Assembly: GCA_030770425.1 (NCBI GenBank)
Contig: JASJFT010000066.1
Span: forward strand, 62,001-126,000
Reading direction: 5' to 3'
Length of the DNA: 64,000 nt
Source of the DNA: Darksidea phi
Lineage: Eukaryota; Ascomycota; Dothideomycetes; Pleosporales; Lentitheciaceae
The translations under genes and the position numbers were made by a program. How positions within the stretch are numbered: the first letter of the stretch is position 1; the number at the start of each line of letters is the position of its first letter. Below, one piece after another: positions 20,981 through 33,654 of the stretch. A model generated the notes under the pieces. That model was not told the DNA's origin. It was given only the letters and a program-made list of their open reading frames with translations, and made no database searches.

Positions 20981-23140
20981 GATGAGATCTTTGCTCAAGT
21001 AGTGTCGCTGCGATAGGATGTAAAGAAAAATGAGGAGGAATAGACCGGCGAGTGAACTCGTGAGTCTAAAGTTGGTGAGCTTTTCTCTAATTTGGTCATG
21101 GTCGCTCCTGCAAGCGGTGGGTTTAAGTATACCACAGGCATTAATGGCTCATGTAAACTATGAGCGCCGACTTAAGGCGTTGCCTCTATTAATTTACTGC
21201 GACTGCATTCGCTCCCCTTCTGCGGCCGAATATTGGAATCATGCGTTGCGGGGGCTTGTCGCGATGGACGGCACGGTCAATGTGGATACCAACACAGTTT
21301 CCGCGAGCACATAAATCCCTCAATAACACGGCACACTAAGCTTACAAGGCACAGCCGCTGGACTTTGGTACAGGTTGTCGTGCTACAGAGCTAAATCCCG
21401 ATGCGGACTGCTCCATGCGTGGGACCGTATCCGCCAATATTGTGACTTGTGACTACAAGGACACATGTATGAAATTAATTGGCCAGCATCGATACTTCGC
21501 CGCAATCTTTCATGAGGCGTAGTCTGCATCTACATCAAATTGCGGTTAGTACAAAGATGCACGGCAGCGGCATGCCGTGCTTCTTAGGTAATTCGCCCTT
21601 GGTATACCTAGTAACATCCGTCTCTAGAACTTGGTAAGTAGGCGTAATAGATCGACTGAGCATCGAATAAATAGCAGCCACCGCGCCGTCAAATTCGCGG
21701 AATAACTCAAAACGTGACAGAAAAAGGTATTGTGTCCCGAATGATTTGAAACATAAGAAGGGAGTTGAAACCAAAGGGGGTTGCAGCCATTGCCTGTATA
21801 ATCTAGTTTACAGAACAGCATACTGTATAATATACTCGCAGGATAGACAGGTCTCCGGTAAAGGTTAAGAGGGAGTAATTGGGACTTAGCTTCCAATACC
21901 TGTTTTGGTTCCTTTACTCTTGGCGCAAGGCCATGGGCTGCTTGGTGTTGGGGTTCTGTTCTGAACCGGCATGCTATTGGTGTTGCCATCGGCCAGCAAG
22001 AATGCAAACCGTGAGCGGTTTTCCAAAGAAGCCTGGAGGAGCGAAGCTGAAAAGGGAAAAGAGAACAGAAAGCCTTGATTTCTTTTCGTGGTTTATTTCA
22101 GGCCCACTGTGGTCGCACTTCGCCGCTACAATATGTACAATCAATCATTCCGCCGTGTTCCGTGCGGACCTTACAAAAGAGGCTAGCCAGCTTCTGCTAT
22201 CCGACTCCATCTGGAGCAAAAGGTAAATCGCGCCAGGTTCATCAAGTGTCTGTTCTATTCCACCCTACCTTCCGAGAGCCATATTTGATGTTCCGCTCTA
22301 TACGGGCCTACTGTTCCCGTCACCGCAGTAAGGCTCTCTTGTTGTATTCTTCGAGCATCCTTGCTACTCTGTATCGGTCTTGCAAAGTCAAGTTTTGCGT
22401 GGCGCTATCTGGCTCCGACAATCCGGAAAACTTTTTCGGCCTTGGTCCGGAGTGTCTTGCCCCGTCTGATCTATTGCGTTTGGTGATGTATCAGCTGCAC
22501 CGCCTCCTTGTGGTACGTCTTCCCGCTCTTGTCGGGCCGTCGTCGTTGGATGTTCTTCGCTGGTCGTTCCTTCCACAACCTCCTCTTTTACTGGCTGATG
22601 TGCATCAACCTCTCGCGGTGTAAGGTTCGGAGAGGGTTAACTAGATTGACGTTCGGAAGAATCCATTCTTGCGTTCCCTATATAAAGAGGCTTCAAGTTT
22701 CGATTAGATGCGGAGAATCCGTAAGGTGATAATGAAACCAGGCTGGTTAAATTGTACTTGCTTGATGGTAGGTTGAGTTCTTGAGCAGCTGATGCGGGGA
22801 TATAAGGCATGTTAATGATGTCAACGGTTCGGTATGATTACACGTACACTCGAAGTTTCCCGCTCTTGGCCTTCACTGATCTTGTGTTGCGCACCTTGCT
22901 CTCCACGCACGGTTGGAAGGGCGGCCGGCCGACGGAAGTAGAGGCATACACGATGGTTAGCCGTGGAGATGACAGTGGAATCCCCCTGCCCGCCATCTTC
23001 CCATTCATCCTCGACCAGGCCCATCGGGGGTATCGCACGGTGTGGAAGGCTCAGAGAGACATGTGGTCGTGTATGTATTCTTTGCACGTGCGTGCATGCA
23101 TAAAAATGCGTGTAGGGGGATGTCTTAGACCTCAAGCTAC
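20981..23140. other. 2.1-kb interval without a recognised gene
   Basis: Contains the MDR promoter and several open frames up to about 180 codons with no motifs. A short hydrophilic Gly/Gln/Glu-rich frame on the minus strand (about 22390-22600) has no ATG. I see no RNA gene or transposon end. Confidence 0.4.
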
Positions 23141-23149
23141 TATAGGTCA

Positions 23150-23700
23150 CGCCTCAGATGCGCTGCCTCCTTTCGAAGCTCACCGCTGGGCTCGGAGCCG
23201 ACCAAGTCGTGCCTTACATGCTACAATATCAGCCTCACGCAGTCGTTGCGTGCCACAACTCTCAAAGAACATAACGATCAGTGGTGACGGTGATACGATT
23301 GATAAGTTGAAGTCAGCACTTGTCACGGACGGAATCTTCCTCCAGCATCCTTCGGAGTGGTGGCCAGACCTATCACTCTCATCACATGGAAGAAGTTTCT
23401 CTGCATTACCTTAAGCTCCTTGAGGAAGAACATGCAGATCTTTTCCTACAATTTCTCTCAAACCACAGGTACTCATGTCCTCCACAATCACTGGAAAGCC
23501 AATCCAGGACAACGCCATCAACGCGACGCATTATGATGCATTCCTAACCGACACAGTCTTTCGGGATTACGCTCTTGATCTCGTATCGGCGCTGCATATC
23601 CTTCCTGCCTCTCGTCGTCTCCATCACCTGCACCTCCAGCTCTTCGGATTCCTTCTACCGGCCTTAGTTCCGGTACGTCGACGCCAGGTTAGCCACCCTA
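23150..23700 (+). other. Coding-like segment in shifting frames, unrecognised
   Basis: Successive plus-strand frames read like protein: LGADQVVPYMLQYQPHAVVA, HYLKLLEEEHADLFLQFLSNH and ITGKPIQDNAINATHYDAFL. They change frame at least twice without obvious introns. This could be the decayed 3' part of a gene converging on the HET gene that ends at 23775. I do not recognise the family. Confidence 0.25.
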
Positions 23701-23774
23701 CTCAGAGTGTCGGAACATTATCCGATCAAGTCATTTGTATCCCTCGTCATCAGCTCATCTCCCTTGCTGCTCCA

Positions 23775-25812
23775 CTACCGGATCTCCAGGCGCTCCACGG
23801 CCATTCCATCAGGTATGCGCCGCCAATGCATAACTCCTTTCACGTATGCATGGCTTATGAGTTTATAGTGATTGCGGTGTTTTTCTATCACATATGGGAC
23901 ATACCCACCTCCCAATATAGTAACGATCTGACCCGTCGAGATTGCAGAATATGGTGCTCTTCTAAGATAGCCTTTCCTTGTGATGAAGATACACTCATCC
24001 TCTGTGTTTGAGCGAAAGGCATGCTTGCTATAAATCTCTTGAAATGCAGATTTTGAGAAGATACTAGTGTGAACGATCAGGATGGCTGCCATCATCCACG
24101 GTCCATACCCTTTCGGTAGCCCAGCGGTATGCATGACTCCCGTTCTGTTCGTTTTTGTCCGAGAAAGTATAATTTGCGACGCAAGGAACAATTTCTCGCA
24201 GAAAGGAACTTCAGTCTGAGGCCGGAGACGAGAATGTGGTACCATAGCTGACCAAAGCGATTCTACGTTTAGTGTCGTGCCATCCAACTTGTGTGGAGCG
24301 AATCGGCCGAGGTCCGAAAGAACCTCCAGGAGTAGTAGTGGTACATAGGGTAACCTTGTTATCAACGCAAATGCATGGCCTAGATTGTGCACCCATGAAT
24401 CCCTTGAACACTTTGCACTGGCAGGTGCTGTGTGGTACCGATTCTCCGCCACATAAGCATCGAAAAGGCTTTTACCTGATTTCTCAAACTCTTGTTCGAT
24501 GCCTAAGAATGCTTGAAGAATCATGTGATCATCGGCAATCGGATAGACACGTTCGATGGAGTCGAGAAGGAGCGCGTTGACGAACAAACTTTGACCTTGA
24601 ATTTCAATTCGTCCGTCGAGACACCGGCTTAAAGTGGCGCTGTAGTGTTCCGTTGAGCTCTCTGTTGTCGGTCCAGTCCACTCCGGAACCCATGTAGGGA
24701 TATCGAGCATTGTCCGTTTGACAAACAGAATCTTGTTTCCTAACAGATATAGGTCGTTTCTGTCCCTGATAATACATGTCGCTGCCTCCAGAAAGACCTG
24801 TTGGGTAGTTTTCGCATAATCTGGACTGATTATGTTCCCAGCTTTGACTAAACCCATTGCAGCGTACACACGGTCTTGCTGACGGCTCTGGTGAGCATAC
24901 GTGAAGGTTGCAAGTGTACTGGCTAGATCCGTCCTGGCCATTGGGTTCCTAAAGCGCTTTCTTGCATCTTCAACACAAGTCAATGGACCTGTCTCAAGAA
25001 CCTTTCGCCTAGCAAAGGCGACGAGCCGTCTTCCATAATGCGCGTAGCGAAATACATCCCAAGGCATATGGAGTCTTCCACAAACAACATAGGGAACATT
25101 GGCAACGGCTACTTCTTGAACAATCCAACATCTTTGGAAGTAGGTGTTTTGGTAGATATCGTCTATTGTTTGCCAGATGCTTGCGTCACGAAATTTGAAG
25201 ATCTCATCATCAGTGCATCCGATCTTCCTGCGTAGGTGGTACGGTTTGTAATCGTGAGAAAAGTGAAAGCAACTTTCAATGGTTCCGAGGATTGATTCAT
25301 TCTCCGGCTTTTGGAACATCATGGCGGTAAAGTAATTCGTATCGTCCACCCCTTTCGTCGTACGATCGAGCCACAAAAGTGCTAATGACTCCATTACTTC
25401 GCAGGCTTCTCGAACAAGTTGCATCTCTTTTCCAAGCCATATGAAGACTGTGGTTGCTGAGCTATAAATTTCTCGCATCATGCCAACCTGTTGACTCTTC
25501 TCTTCATCATCATCTTGATTGATACACAATGCGTCTACCCATAGGATTCTTTGCTCGTTCGGTAGACGGAGGGATTGAAGAGCAGCGTAGGAGACTATTC
25601 GTTACGACCGTAATCTGAGCGTTGCATGATATCGAGGTAGACCCAGGCCGTGCTGCCCATTCGTACGAAAGAGCATCAAAATTAGGACGTTCCTGAAGCA
25701 AATAGTGCGCGAGCTCACAGTTTATTGCTTGGTCGTCCTCGCCAGGCTGGAGCGTTAAAAGTCTGAATTCGCTATTCTTTCTCAATCTCGAATATGTAGT
25801 GTTGCAGGGCAT
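23775..25812 (-). CDS. HET domain protein with one frameshift
   Basis: HET incompatibility protein of the EFRLLTLQPG class. The ATG at 25812 starts a frame containing EFRLLTLQPGEDD and FDALSYEWA. The next frame begins near 25588 and continues through LRLPNEQRILWVDALCINQDDD, QQVGMMREIYSSATTVFIWLG and WIVQEVAVA, all classical HET blocks, and stays open to the stop at 23775. About 680 codons in total. The break near 25585-25590 (within the reverse complement of AGCAGCGTAG) is a one-base frameshift; the sequence on both sides aligns without loss, so it is either recent or an indel error. The C-terminal region has YGPWMMAAILIVHTSIF and a final half resembling other HET C-termini. Function is inferred from family only. 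Confidence 0.82.
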
Positions 25813-25960
25813 GGCAAACAATCGGTTCAGTTGTAGGAACGCGACTTCGGATATTCATCGAAAAGGACTTGAAATGCAATGTATGGCTTCCGAGGTATTA
25901 TTTAAGGCCTATAGTCTTCGTGTGTGGCCATTCAGTGTGAGCGGTAGATGAGCGCTGCTC

Positions 25961-26012
25961 CCTTGGTTCGCATCCCTTGGTTCGCATCCCTTGGTTCGCA
26001 TCCCTTGGTTCC
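25961..26012 (+). repeat. 14-bp tandem repeat, about 3.7 copies
   Basis: CCTTGGTTCGCATC is repeated head to tail at 25961, 25975 and 25989, with a partial copy to 26012. All full copies are identical, suggesting recent slippage. It lies 150 bp upstream of the HET start. Confidence 0.95.
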
Positions 26013-27040
26013 AGCAGTTCCCCTCTCCTGTACCCCACCCCCTTCCTCTGGGTCGCGTGTTGAGGCTCGTGTCGGATGAAGCCAGTGTTGGCTGCCCACT
26101 GTTCCACGGGCCGACGTCAAGCGTTCCACTCTTTTCATGTGCAGTTGAAATTTCAGTACTGGTCTTCAGATGTATGTAGTTTATTATTGAGTAAAAAAAC
26201 TCCCCTGCAATAGTATAGTTGCGCAATGCAGCTTTTCCTTAGGAAAAAATTAAATTAAATTTAATACCTTCTTTATCTAAGTAATATCTATCTTCTATTA
26301 AAATTTAAAGGATTATTAATACGTAGTTATCGGGATAGATTTTCGAATTTTTGGTATATTTTGGGGTGGCCCGCTCACTCAGGTTGCCCGCTCGCTTAGT
26401 ACATACGTTAGCTGCTTTTGTTTATGTTAGAGGCTGAAGCTCATATTGGCATAGTCATCGCTGAACATGCTCTCAAAAATAATATAGAAGGAATGACTTT
26501 AGCATACCTCCGGGATGGTACATGCTATGGCACAGATTGCAAAGATATGTCTCCTTGCGAAGTTTGAGCAAACCGCCAACAGCCTTGCCGCATTCATCAC
26601 ACCATCTTCCCGAGCGCTACTGGCGTTATGCAATACGTTTGCATTTAGGCTCATCCCCACCCCGGAGACAAGTCCTTCTCATCTCTAAAACTACGCAACT
26701 CCAATGAGTTGGCGCAAAACCTCGACGGCGTGGTCGTTCGGATCCTTCCTAATCGCTCCATAACACCGATCATAACAACTCTCGGTTATGTCTGCAGCTG
26801 CGTCTGTTCATAGCCTCGAAATACTCCTATAGTCAAAAAATTTGTGCAGGCTTCTCCAGTTACACAAGATCAGTTTGATCGTACGGATTTCGCTCTGAAC
26901 CACCCGTAGGGGCGCATTCGCTCGTCTAGCGTGCTAGAACTCAAGGAGGGTTCGTCCGCGCTCTCGCAGGTCGCTCATAAGTGGAGCTAGAAGCTTGATG
27001 ATATCAGCAGAATAAAGCATCCCTCTATCTGATCATTCGC
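26013..27040. other. Gene-free, partly AT-rich interval
   Basis: 26170-26350 is strongly AT-rich with TAAATTAAATTTAAT runs and no coding potential. The remainder has only short frames. No transposon ends could be paired. Confidence 0.5.
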
Positions 27041-28225
27041 TCATATCAAGGAATGAAACCACGGTCGATAAACCGTTTCCGCCCAATCCATACACCAATG
27101 TAATACGGCCACGATCTTCATAGCTTCAAAACAATTCCTCGAACCCCCCACCGCAATCTGGTCCCAGACAATTGTCTTCTCGCCATCCCTAGATATGATC
27201 AGCAAGTGCCAATCATGGCCCTGTGCAATCAATAGCGGGATAGCGGGCCAAGCTCCATCACCAATGACATGCCCTGCTTGCGGTAGTAGAGACACGCGAT
27301 TTAGCCACGCGTCGGTCCATATCGCAATTTGTGATTTGCCGTCTGTCCATGACTTGTTTGGGCCTTTGGTTTCGACGTTGAGGGCGATGGGGTTCTCACG
27401 GAGAGTGCATGTTGCGTGGTTCCATGCTTTGACGTGTTCGCCGGGGAGGGGCTGGAGTTTGTGCCAGGCTTGCTTGATGAGCGCGTCTGGTTCGAGGGCG
27501 ACGACATAGTCGATGACGCGACCGGGTAGGCCGACGGTGGTGCGGGCAAGCCATCTAGGCTCGATAGCGAGAGTTTTTCTACAAGAGTTAGCAACGTCGA
27601 GATGATTGATGGCATGCGCGTACACGCCTTGAACGGTAAGGTTTTCCTCATGCTTGCATGTTTCAAGAGCAAGCTCAAGGAGCGGGAGCTGAACACCGCT
27701 GTTCCAGTCATCTTCTGAAGCCCCACTGCCGCGATCGTGCTTCCACCCTTTCCTAACGATCCTCTCCAATTGTGCAATTGCAGGCATCCTGCCGTACCGA
27801 AGGCGCTGCGTTGGGTCGTTCGCATGAGGGTACCCAAATTGCAGCCGGTCCGACGCCGACGACAGCGTGGCGGTAATAGCATCCAGATGCTCGTCCTCAT
27901 ATCCAATAATTCCAACACCGGCTGCGAGGCGTTGGATAGCATTGCGCATTACCCCTACATCAGGCCGTTCTGCATGTTCCCGAGTATCACCAAAATTGTG
28001 AAGGAGGATAGGTCTCTGCTGATCCTCCAGAAGCATTATCTGTTTCGTTGGACTGAGGCGGCCGCTCTTGTGCGATTCTACAGAAATTTCGGATGGAGTC
28101 GCATTGCTCCTAGTCGGCGATGGGCTAGGGAAGTTACGTGGTGACGGATGGGGGAGCTGTGGTGCGCCGTCGAGGTCGCGCCGTCGCTTAGAGGCTCGAG
28201 GTGTCCCGTCGGGGTCGAGGTCCAT
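27041..28225 (-). CDS. PD-(D/E)XK nuclease-like domain protein (fungal PDDEXK_12 type)
   Basis: Recognised as a fungal protein with a PD-(D/E)XK nuclease-like domain, a family found widely in Pezizomycotina whose role is not established. The N-terminal part is basic and disordered (KRRIMDLDPDGTPRASKRRRDLD), like a nuclear localisation signal. The core includes QLPLLELALETC, RVIDYVVALEP and NVETKGPNKSW; the D...E-T-K pattern supplies candidate catalytic Asp, Glu and Lys. The C-terminus FEAMKIVAVLHWCMDWAETVY is typical of the family. The frame stays open upstream to about 28424 and includes APWLECLL, which resembles the usual N-terminal WL motif, but has no ATG there. The start is therefore either the ATG at 28225 or an unseen upstream exon. 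Confidence 0.75.
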   Translation of the reverse strand: MDLDPDGTPRASKRRRDLDGAPQLPHPSPRNFPSPSPTRSNATPSEISVESHKSGRLSPTKQIMLLEDQQRPILLHNFGDTREHAERPDVGVMRNAIQRLAAGVGIIGYEDEHLDAITATLSSASDRLQFGYPHANDPTQRLRYGRMPAIAQLERIVRKGWKHDRGSGASEDDWNSGVQLPLLELALETCKHEENLTVQGVYAHAINHLDVANSCRKTLAIEPRWLARTTVGLPGRVIDYVVALEPDALIKQAWHKLQPLPGEHVKAWNHATCTLRENPIALNVETKGPNKSWTDGKSQIAIWTDAWLNRVSLLPQAGHVIGDGAWPAIPLLIAQGHDWHLLIISRDGEKTIVWDQIAVGGSRNCFEAMKIVAVLHWCMDWAETVYRPWFHSLI

Positions 28226-28888
28226 AATGCGGCGCTTCACCTGTCGCGGCTTCTCTTTGGCGTCATCCACATGGGAGCAGATAGCGGGTATTGATGTGCT
28301 GGAGACATGAGAAGAGTTTAGTAAGCATTCGAGCCATGGTGCGCGAGAGGGGTGCTCATATATACATCTCTTGCGGCGAGCAGTCGACGCTGTCGATCCA
28401 GACGGAGATGTCTTGCAGTGAAGGGTCTATGCTCTCAGCCCAACACGAGATATCGCGAAGACTCGCAGTACTCATGGAAGACGGACAGCGGTCGATGGAA
28501 GGCAACGGTGCGGAGTGGGTTGATGCGGTGGTGTTCGATGTTGAGACGCAAGCCATGCGGGGGTGCATTCATGACGTTGGCCGGCCAACCAGCTCCAGAT
28601 TTCTTGGCGCTCAGCGCGTGCATAGACCGCTACCTCACTCGAGGCCTAGCCATAGAGTTAGAGGATGTGAAACGACGAACCTCGCGAGTTGGGTGGCTGA
28701 GATGGCTGTGCTAGTTGCTCGCAAGACACGAGGTACTCCCCACAAGCCTGTACGGATAGGAATAGTGCAAATAGCATCTCAAAATATACCCATCCACTTC
28801 ACCCCCATATCGCCGAGTCGCAACTCCAACATTCATCGCCCATTCACAAGACCGCTTTTTGTGGTATATCCAAAGTATTAAACAAATA
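28226..28888. other. Unresolved 5' region of the nuclease-like gene
   Basis: An open minus-strand frame continues to about 28424 without an ATG, and a 196-codon plus-strand frame overlaps it. Neither has independent motif support. The missing first exon of the PD-(D/E)XK gene may lie here. Confidence 0.35.
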
Positions 28889-29359
28889 TGGCCGAGCAGA
28901 AGATCTCGGAAACAAGACTCCTAGAAATACAGGAAAAGGTCGGCTGGCTATCTCCTGGTTAGTACGACCTCTATTAACATTATTCCCACCTCGTCTCTCG
29001 CTGATGCTATTTTCATATAGTGATTATATAGGCGACTATTCAGAGTGAGTAAAGACGGAGACTCAGAGGGACGAGGGTTTCGAGGAGTACCTCCATTGGT
29101 TTCAGAGTCAATACACTGAGGATCTTGTATATCAGCTTCGCGAGGATTGGATAAGACAACTGTGTACTGTCAGGTTTAGCAATCCTCCCGCCGCTCACAA
29201 TCTTCGATCTCCCTTAACCTTGAAAGAGGTTGACTATATGGTACTGCTGAAGACGATTTTGGAGACTGCATCTATCTCATCCCCTCATCCCCTAATACTC
29301 TTAAGATTGAAGATAATACTCTTAGGATTGAAGTTGAAGTTGAATAAGAAGAAGAAGAA

Positions 29360-29390
<31 letters not shown>

Positions 29391-30300
29391 AAGAAGAAGA
29401 AGAAGAAGAAGAAGAAGAAGAAGAAGAGCCACTGACGTACGTAAGCGTGATCGCTAAGAACCCGCTTGATATGCACCCTGCAATCAACTCATTGCCAGTG
29501 AGTGCCAACGATAACCACACTTCCCATGATATTCCCAAGCTTGTCTTACCTGTTGGCCGTCTATTTTACGGAAGGTCGACCGGGCTGCTAGATGATATAC
29601 TGGATTATATAGCGCCGAATATGCTACCGCATGAAGAGAGCCCTTCATTGGGGGTCAAGCCTATTGCCTACCCCCATCAGTTTCTTCGAAAATTTACTCA
29701 GCAATGTGCCAGCACTACCCAAGTACCTCGAAGAGCCGCCAGATGAAAAGGGGGTACTGGTCCGATACTTCGAAGAGTTACCCTTGTACAGAACATCTAC
29801 TCTTGAAGAGTATATGGTTGTAGGGATCTTTCTGCCAGCGCCAGAACCTGGGGCAGCATTCGAGCCAAAGGAAGCGTACATGCGGAGGCTTTATAGTCTA
29901 TTGAAAGGCAACATCCCGATCACCCAAATCAGTCACGAGATTATCGAAAAGAAGCGTCGCAAGCTCTGAGATAGGGTTGGGCAAGCCACAACGAACGTCA
30001 AGGAAGGGAACTACGTCGCTGTAATCGATGCTATCAATCCAGAACCCCTCTATGGATAATCGATAGCCCAAGATGGGGTGAAGATGGAGATAATGGAGAA
30101 TACGTAACTATCACAGGCAGAGCTCGTGCGAAACAAATCTATTCGAAGGCAAAAGAGCGGCTGGGTTCATACGGAAAATCGGGCTTTCCTAAGCTTGACA
30201 TCGAAGTTTTTGAAAACCGTCCTCTATATTTGTTAGTGGCTCGAGCAGTTATCATGGCCCAGGCTGAACAGATGTTTCTAGACGCCAGAGCAAGTAAGTA
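28889..30300 (+). pseudogene. Degenerate Glu-rich gene of unknown function
   Basis: Protein-like segments appear in sequence but in different frames: an ATG-led MAEQKISETRLLEIQEKVGW (28889), EEYLHWFQSQYTEDLVYQL (about 29080), a Glu run coded by GAA triplets, PLTYVSVIAKNPLDMHPAIN (about 29410), ELPLYRTSTLEEYMVVGIFL (about 29780) and KAKERLGSYGKSGFPKLDI (about 30150). TAA codons inside the GAA run look like GAA-to-TAA changes, and frame shifts occur near 29700. The pieces are co-linear over 1.4 kb, so one decayed gene, possibly with some unrecognised introns, is the simplest reading. I do not recognise the family. Confidence 0.35.
29346..29428 (+). repeat. (GAA)n microsatellite
   Basis: About 27 GAA/AAG triplets with two TAA interruptions near the 5' end. 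In one frame it encodes poly-Glu continuous with coding-like sequence on the 3' side; in another poly-Lys. It is a likely hotspot for slippage. Confidence 0.95.
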
Positions 30301-30852
30301 GAACAGATCAGATGCCACTCGACCTAGTCATAGAGACTATGCAAACTTTCTATGGAAGCAAGTTAATTGTCAAGGCTACACCATAACCATTCATTTACAA
30401 TCCTTTATTACGTTCACTTTTTCTCGCAGGGTCATGTATACATACAGAACAATGACTTTGTACTTCAAGTCGATCGGAAGGTGCATCTTCCTTCTATCTT
30501 TATGTAAGGAGGGCTAGGAATCCAGCCCGAAAGCTGCTACATGTCGTAAGGTCAAGGTACGACATTAATTTCATGCTAAATTGCACTATCTTGCGACGGC
30601 AACACAACCTACATCCCCAAGTTGAGATGTCGTTAGATTTGTACGAGTTTCAAGAGGGTGGAAATACAGTTAGTGGCTGATTACGTACGTACGAAACCTC
30701 GCTATATTTCTATCACGAGTAGAAACAGTGATGTAGTGATTTAAGAACTTAGTTGATTGAATTTTAATAAGATTGTAGAGCTATATCTACACAGAGGGAG
30801 TGAAAGGACAGGCATAGGAGCTAACCCTGCGATAGTTCCAGGCTCAACTAAT
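30301..30852. other. Intergenic, nothing recognised
   Basis: Gap between the degenerate gene and the DUF7730-like gene's stop. Only short frames; moderately AT-rich. Confidence 0.5.
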
Positions 30853-31848
30853 TCACCAACCTGTTGTAGAAAAGCGCAGGTGATGCTTCCACTGCGCATA
30901 CTTGCCTTCCCACGCCTCTCGGAAATCAGCCATAGCCTCCTCCTCACTTGCTCCAAGAATAGCCCGACTGATGGCTTCGCCAAACAGTTCATGCAAATCG
31001 ACACATGCCGCGTCTAGCGACGGGGTGTGATCGAAGACAGCTGCGCGAGACCACCAAGTATCGAACCGAATATCGACCACCCTGAGACCCTTCGACGTCA
31101 TTTCCATTGTTTGTACCAAACCAGTCTCAGAATCTTTGGTTTGATTTGCGAGGCAAGAACGGCGAAATGGCAGGAGAGGACTGAGCCAATCCTGGCGGAG
31201 GTCGAAGAAGAGTGGACTATCGGTGACATACAGCCAGACTTGTAGCTCTTGTAGGTTGATCAGCTGCTTCGCTGCCGCTTTGCAAACACGGGTCCATGCT
31301 GCAAGGCTCTTTTCCCTTAGGTGGTGGTATTCCTGCACATCCGAATTTCCATAAGTTACGTAGTGGAGCTCCAACTTCGTGACCAAGGCCAAGTTCGTGG
31401 CCGGGAAGGCCCTCAAGAAATGATTGATTCGTTTCGGGGCATTGAAGACAAAGACCGTTTTGCAGTAGAGGAAGACAATCGATTCGCGGTGTATCTGCTT
31501 ACACACAAGGATGAGAGCGCATAGCGAGCTCAACCAACTGGTTCGTAATCCCTCGATGTGCGTATGTTTGCCCAGTCGCCTCGAGATTCGAATGCTCGGG
31601 GACGGAGCTGGCTGGAACCCTAGCTTTGGCTTTGGCCTCGGCGGATGGGCATAGCCTAGCTTTATCATTCTGTGTCCGAGGTCTAAGTCGGTCCCTTCCT
31701 TGACGATCTCGCATCTGAAATCCTCCCGAAAGTAGTGTTCGTAAACCTCGTTCCTCAGCTCGCCAGCCAGGGCGAGGAATCCGCGAATCTTCTTTTGAAC
31801 GGGTTTCCCAGGCCTGGCTCGGGAGAAGAGGCTGATCTTGTTGTCCAT
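30853..31848 (-). CDS. DUF7730/F-box-like domain protein, 331 aa
   Basis: Intronless frame from an ATG at 31848. The N-terminus reads GFLALAGELRNEVYEHYFRE, the F-box-like/2EXR-type opening (L..LP.ELRN.IYE.) shared by a large group of fungal proteins. It is followed by LVCKQIHRESIVFLYCKTVF, the second hallmark of the DUF7730 group (CKQI..E....Y), then INHFLRAFPATNLALVTKLEL. No signal peptide or membrane segment is visible. Such proteins are presumed SCF or protein-interaction adaptors, but no target is known. The gene is divergent from the small mitochondrial-type gene at 32312, sharing a 460-bp intergenic promoter. Confidence 0.8.
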   Translation of the reverse strand: MDNKISLFSRARPGKPVQKKIRGFLALAGELRNEVYEHYFREDFRCEIVKEGTDLDLGHRMIKLGYAHPPRPKPKLGFQPAPSPSIRISRRLGKHTHIEGLRTSWLSSLCALILVCKQIHRESIVFLYCKTVFVFNAPKRINHFLRAFPATNLALVTKLELHYVTYGNSDVQEYHHLREKSLAAWTRVCKAAAKQLINLQELQVWLYVTDSPLFFDLRQDWLSPLLPFRRSCLANQTKDSETGLVQTMEMTSKGLRVVDIRFDTWWSRAAVFDHTPSLDAACVDLHELFGEAISRAILGASEEEAMADFREAWEGKYAQWKHHLRFSTTGW

Positions 31849-32311
31849 ATCGGTCTAGACTAGAATTGGGGTAGTGACAGTAGAAGGGATGTTGAAATCC
31901 TAAGGGTTAAGGTATCATGTCGGCAAAGTAAATCTAAAAGGTTCCAGTACCTACATACAGTATTGAACTAGAGGCGCCAATGCCTTGCGATTGCGACGCC
32001 GTTCCTACTCCCGAGTTATGAGCAGTCCCGCGCGGAAAGTCAGCCTTTGCGGCGGGTCGCTCGAGAGTTGAGTGTGCTGAAGCAATTAGCTGCTGCTTGT
32101 GATCTGAAGGTTATAAGTATAATGCCTTCCGGTTAGGGTTATCGAATGTCTTTTCTTGTCGATAGTCGAAGTCATCGAAGGCGTTTCATGCGGGTGAACT
32201 AACGTGCTGCTCAAGTGCTAGGTCTTTACGTTAAGCCGCTTACGGCCTAGAGCCTGTTAAAAACGCCCGCATAACCACCACGCCCATCGTCATACCCCAT
32301 CGTCCTTCACC

Positions 32312-33385
<1,074 letters not shown>

Positions 33386-33654
33386 ACGGAGGGTGCTGGC
33401 TGGCCTATGCTTAGATGGCAATATCAATAGACATGCCCAAGGCAATCTTCCTCTACACAAGTTTTCTGCATATAATGTTCAGAATCTGTGTCGCATTTTC
33501 TACGGTACCGCACGATGGCTGCATGCCATCTTATCCATTATCCGGCCTACAGGAAAACCGTTGAATGCATTCGCTCCAGCCCCTACTTGTCCGAGAAGCA
33601 CACGAAAAAAACAGCCGCCACAACCAAGCTTCCACACCAAGAGCAAAGGGATAT

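Noticed and set aside
22075..22623. 182-codon plus-strand open frame
   Set aside because: No family motif and unusual composition; a hydrophilic frame on the opposite strand is equally open, so neither is supported.
28291..28881. 196-codon plus-strand frame upstream of the PD-(D/E)XK gene
   Set aside because: Overlaps the open 5' extension of the nuclease-like gene and contains no recognisable domain or signal.
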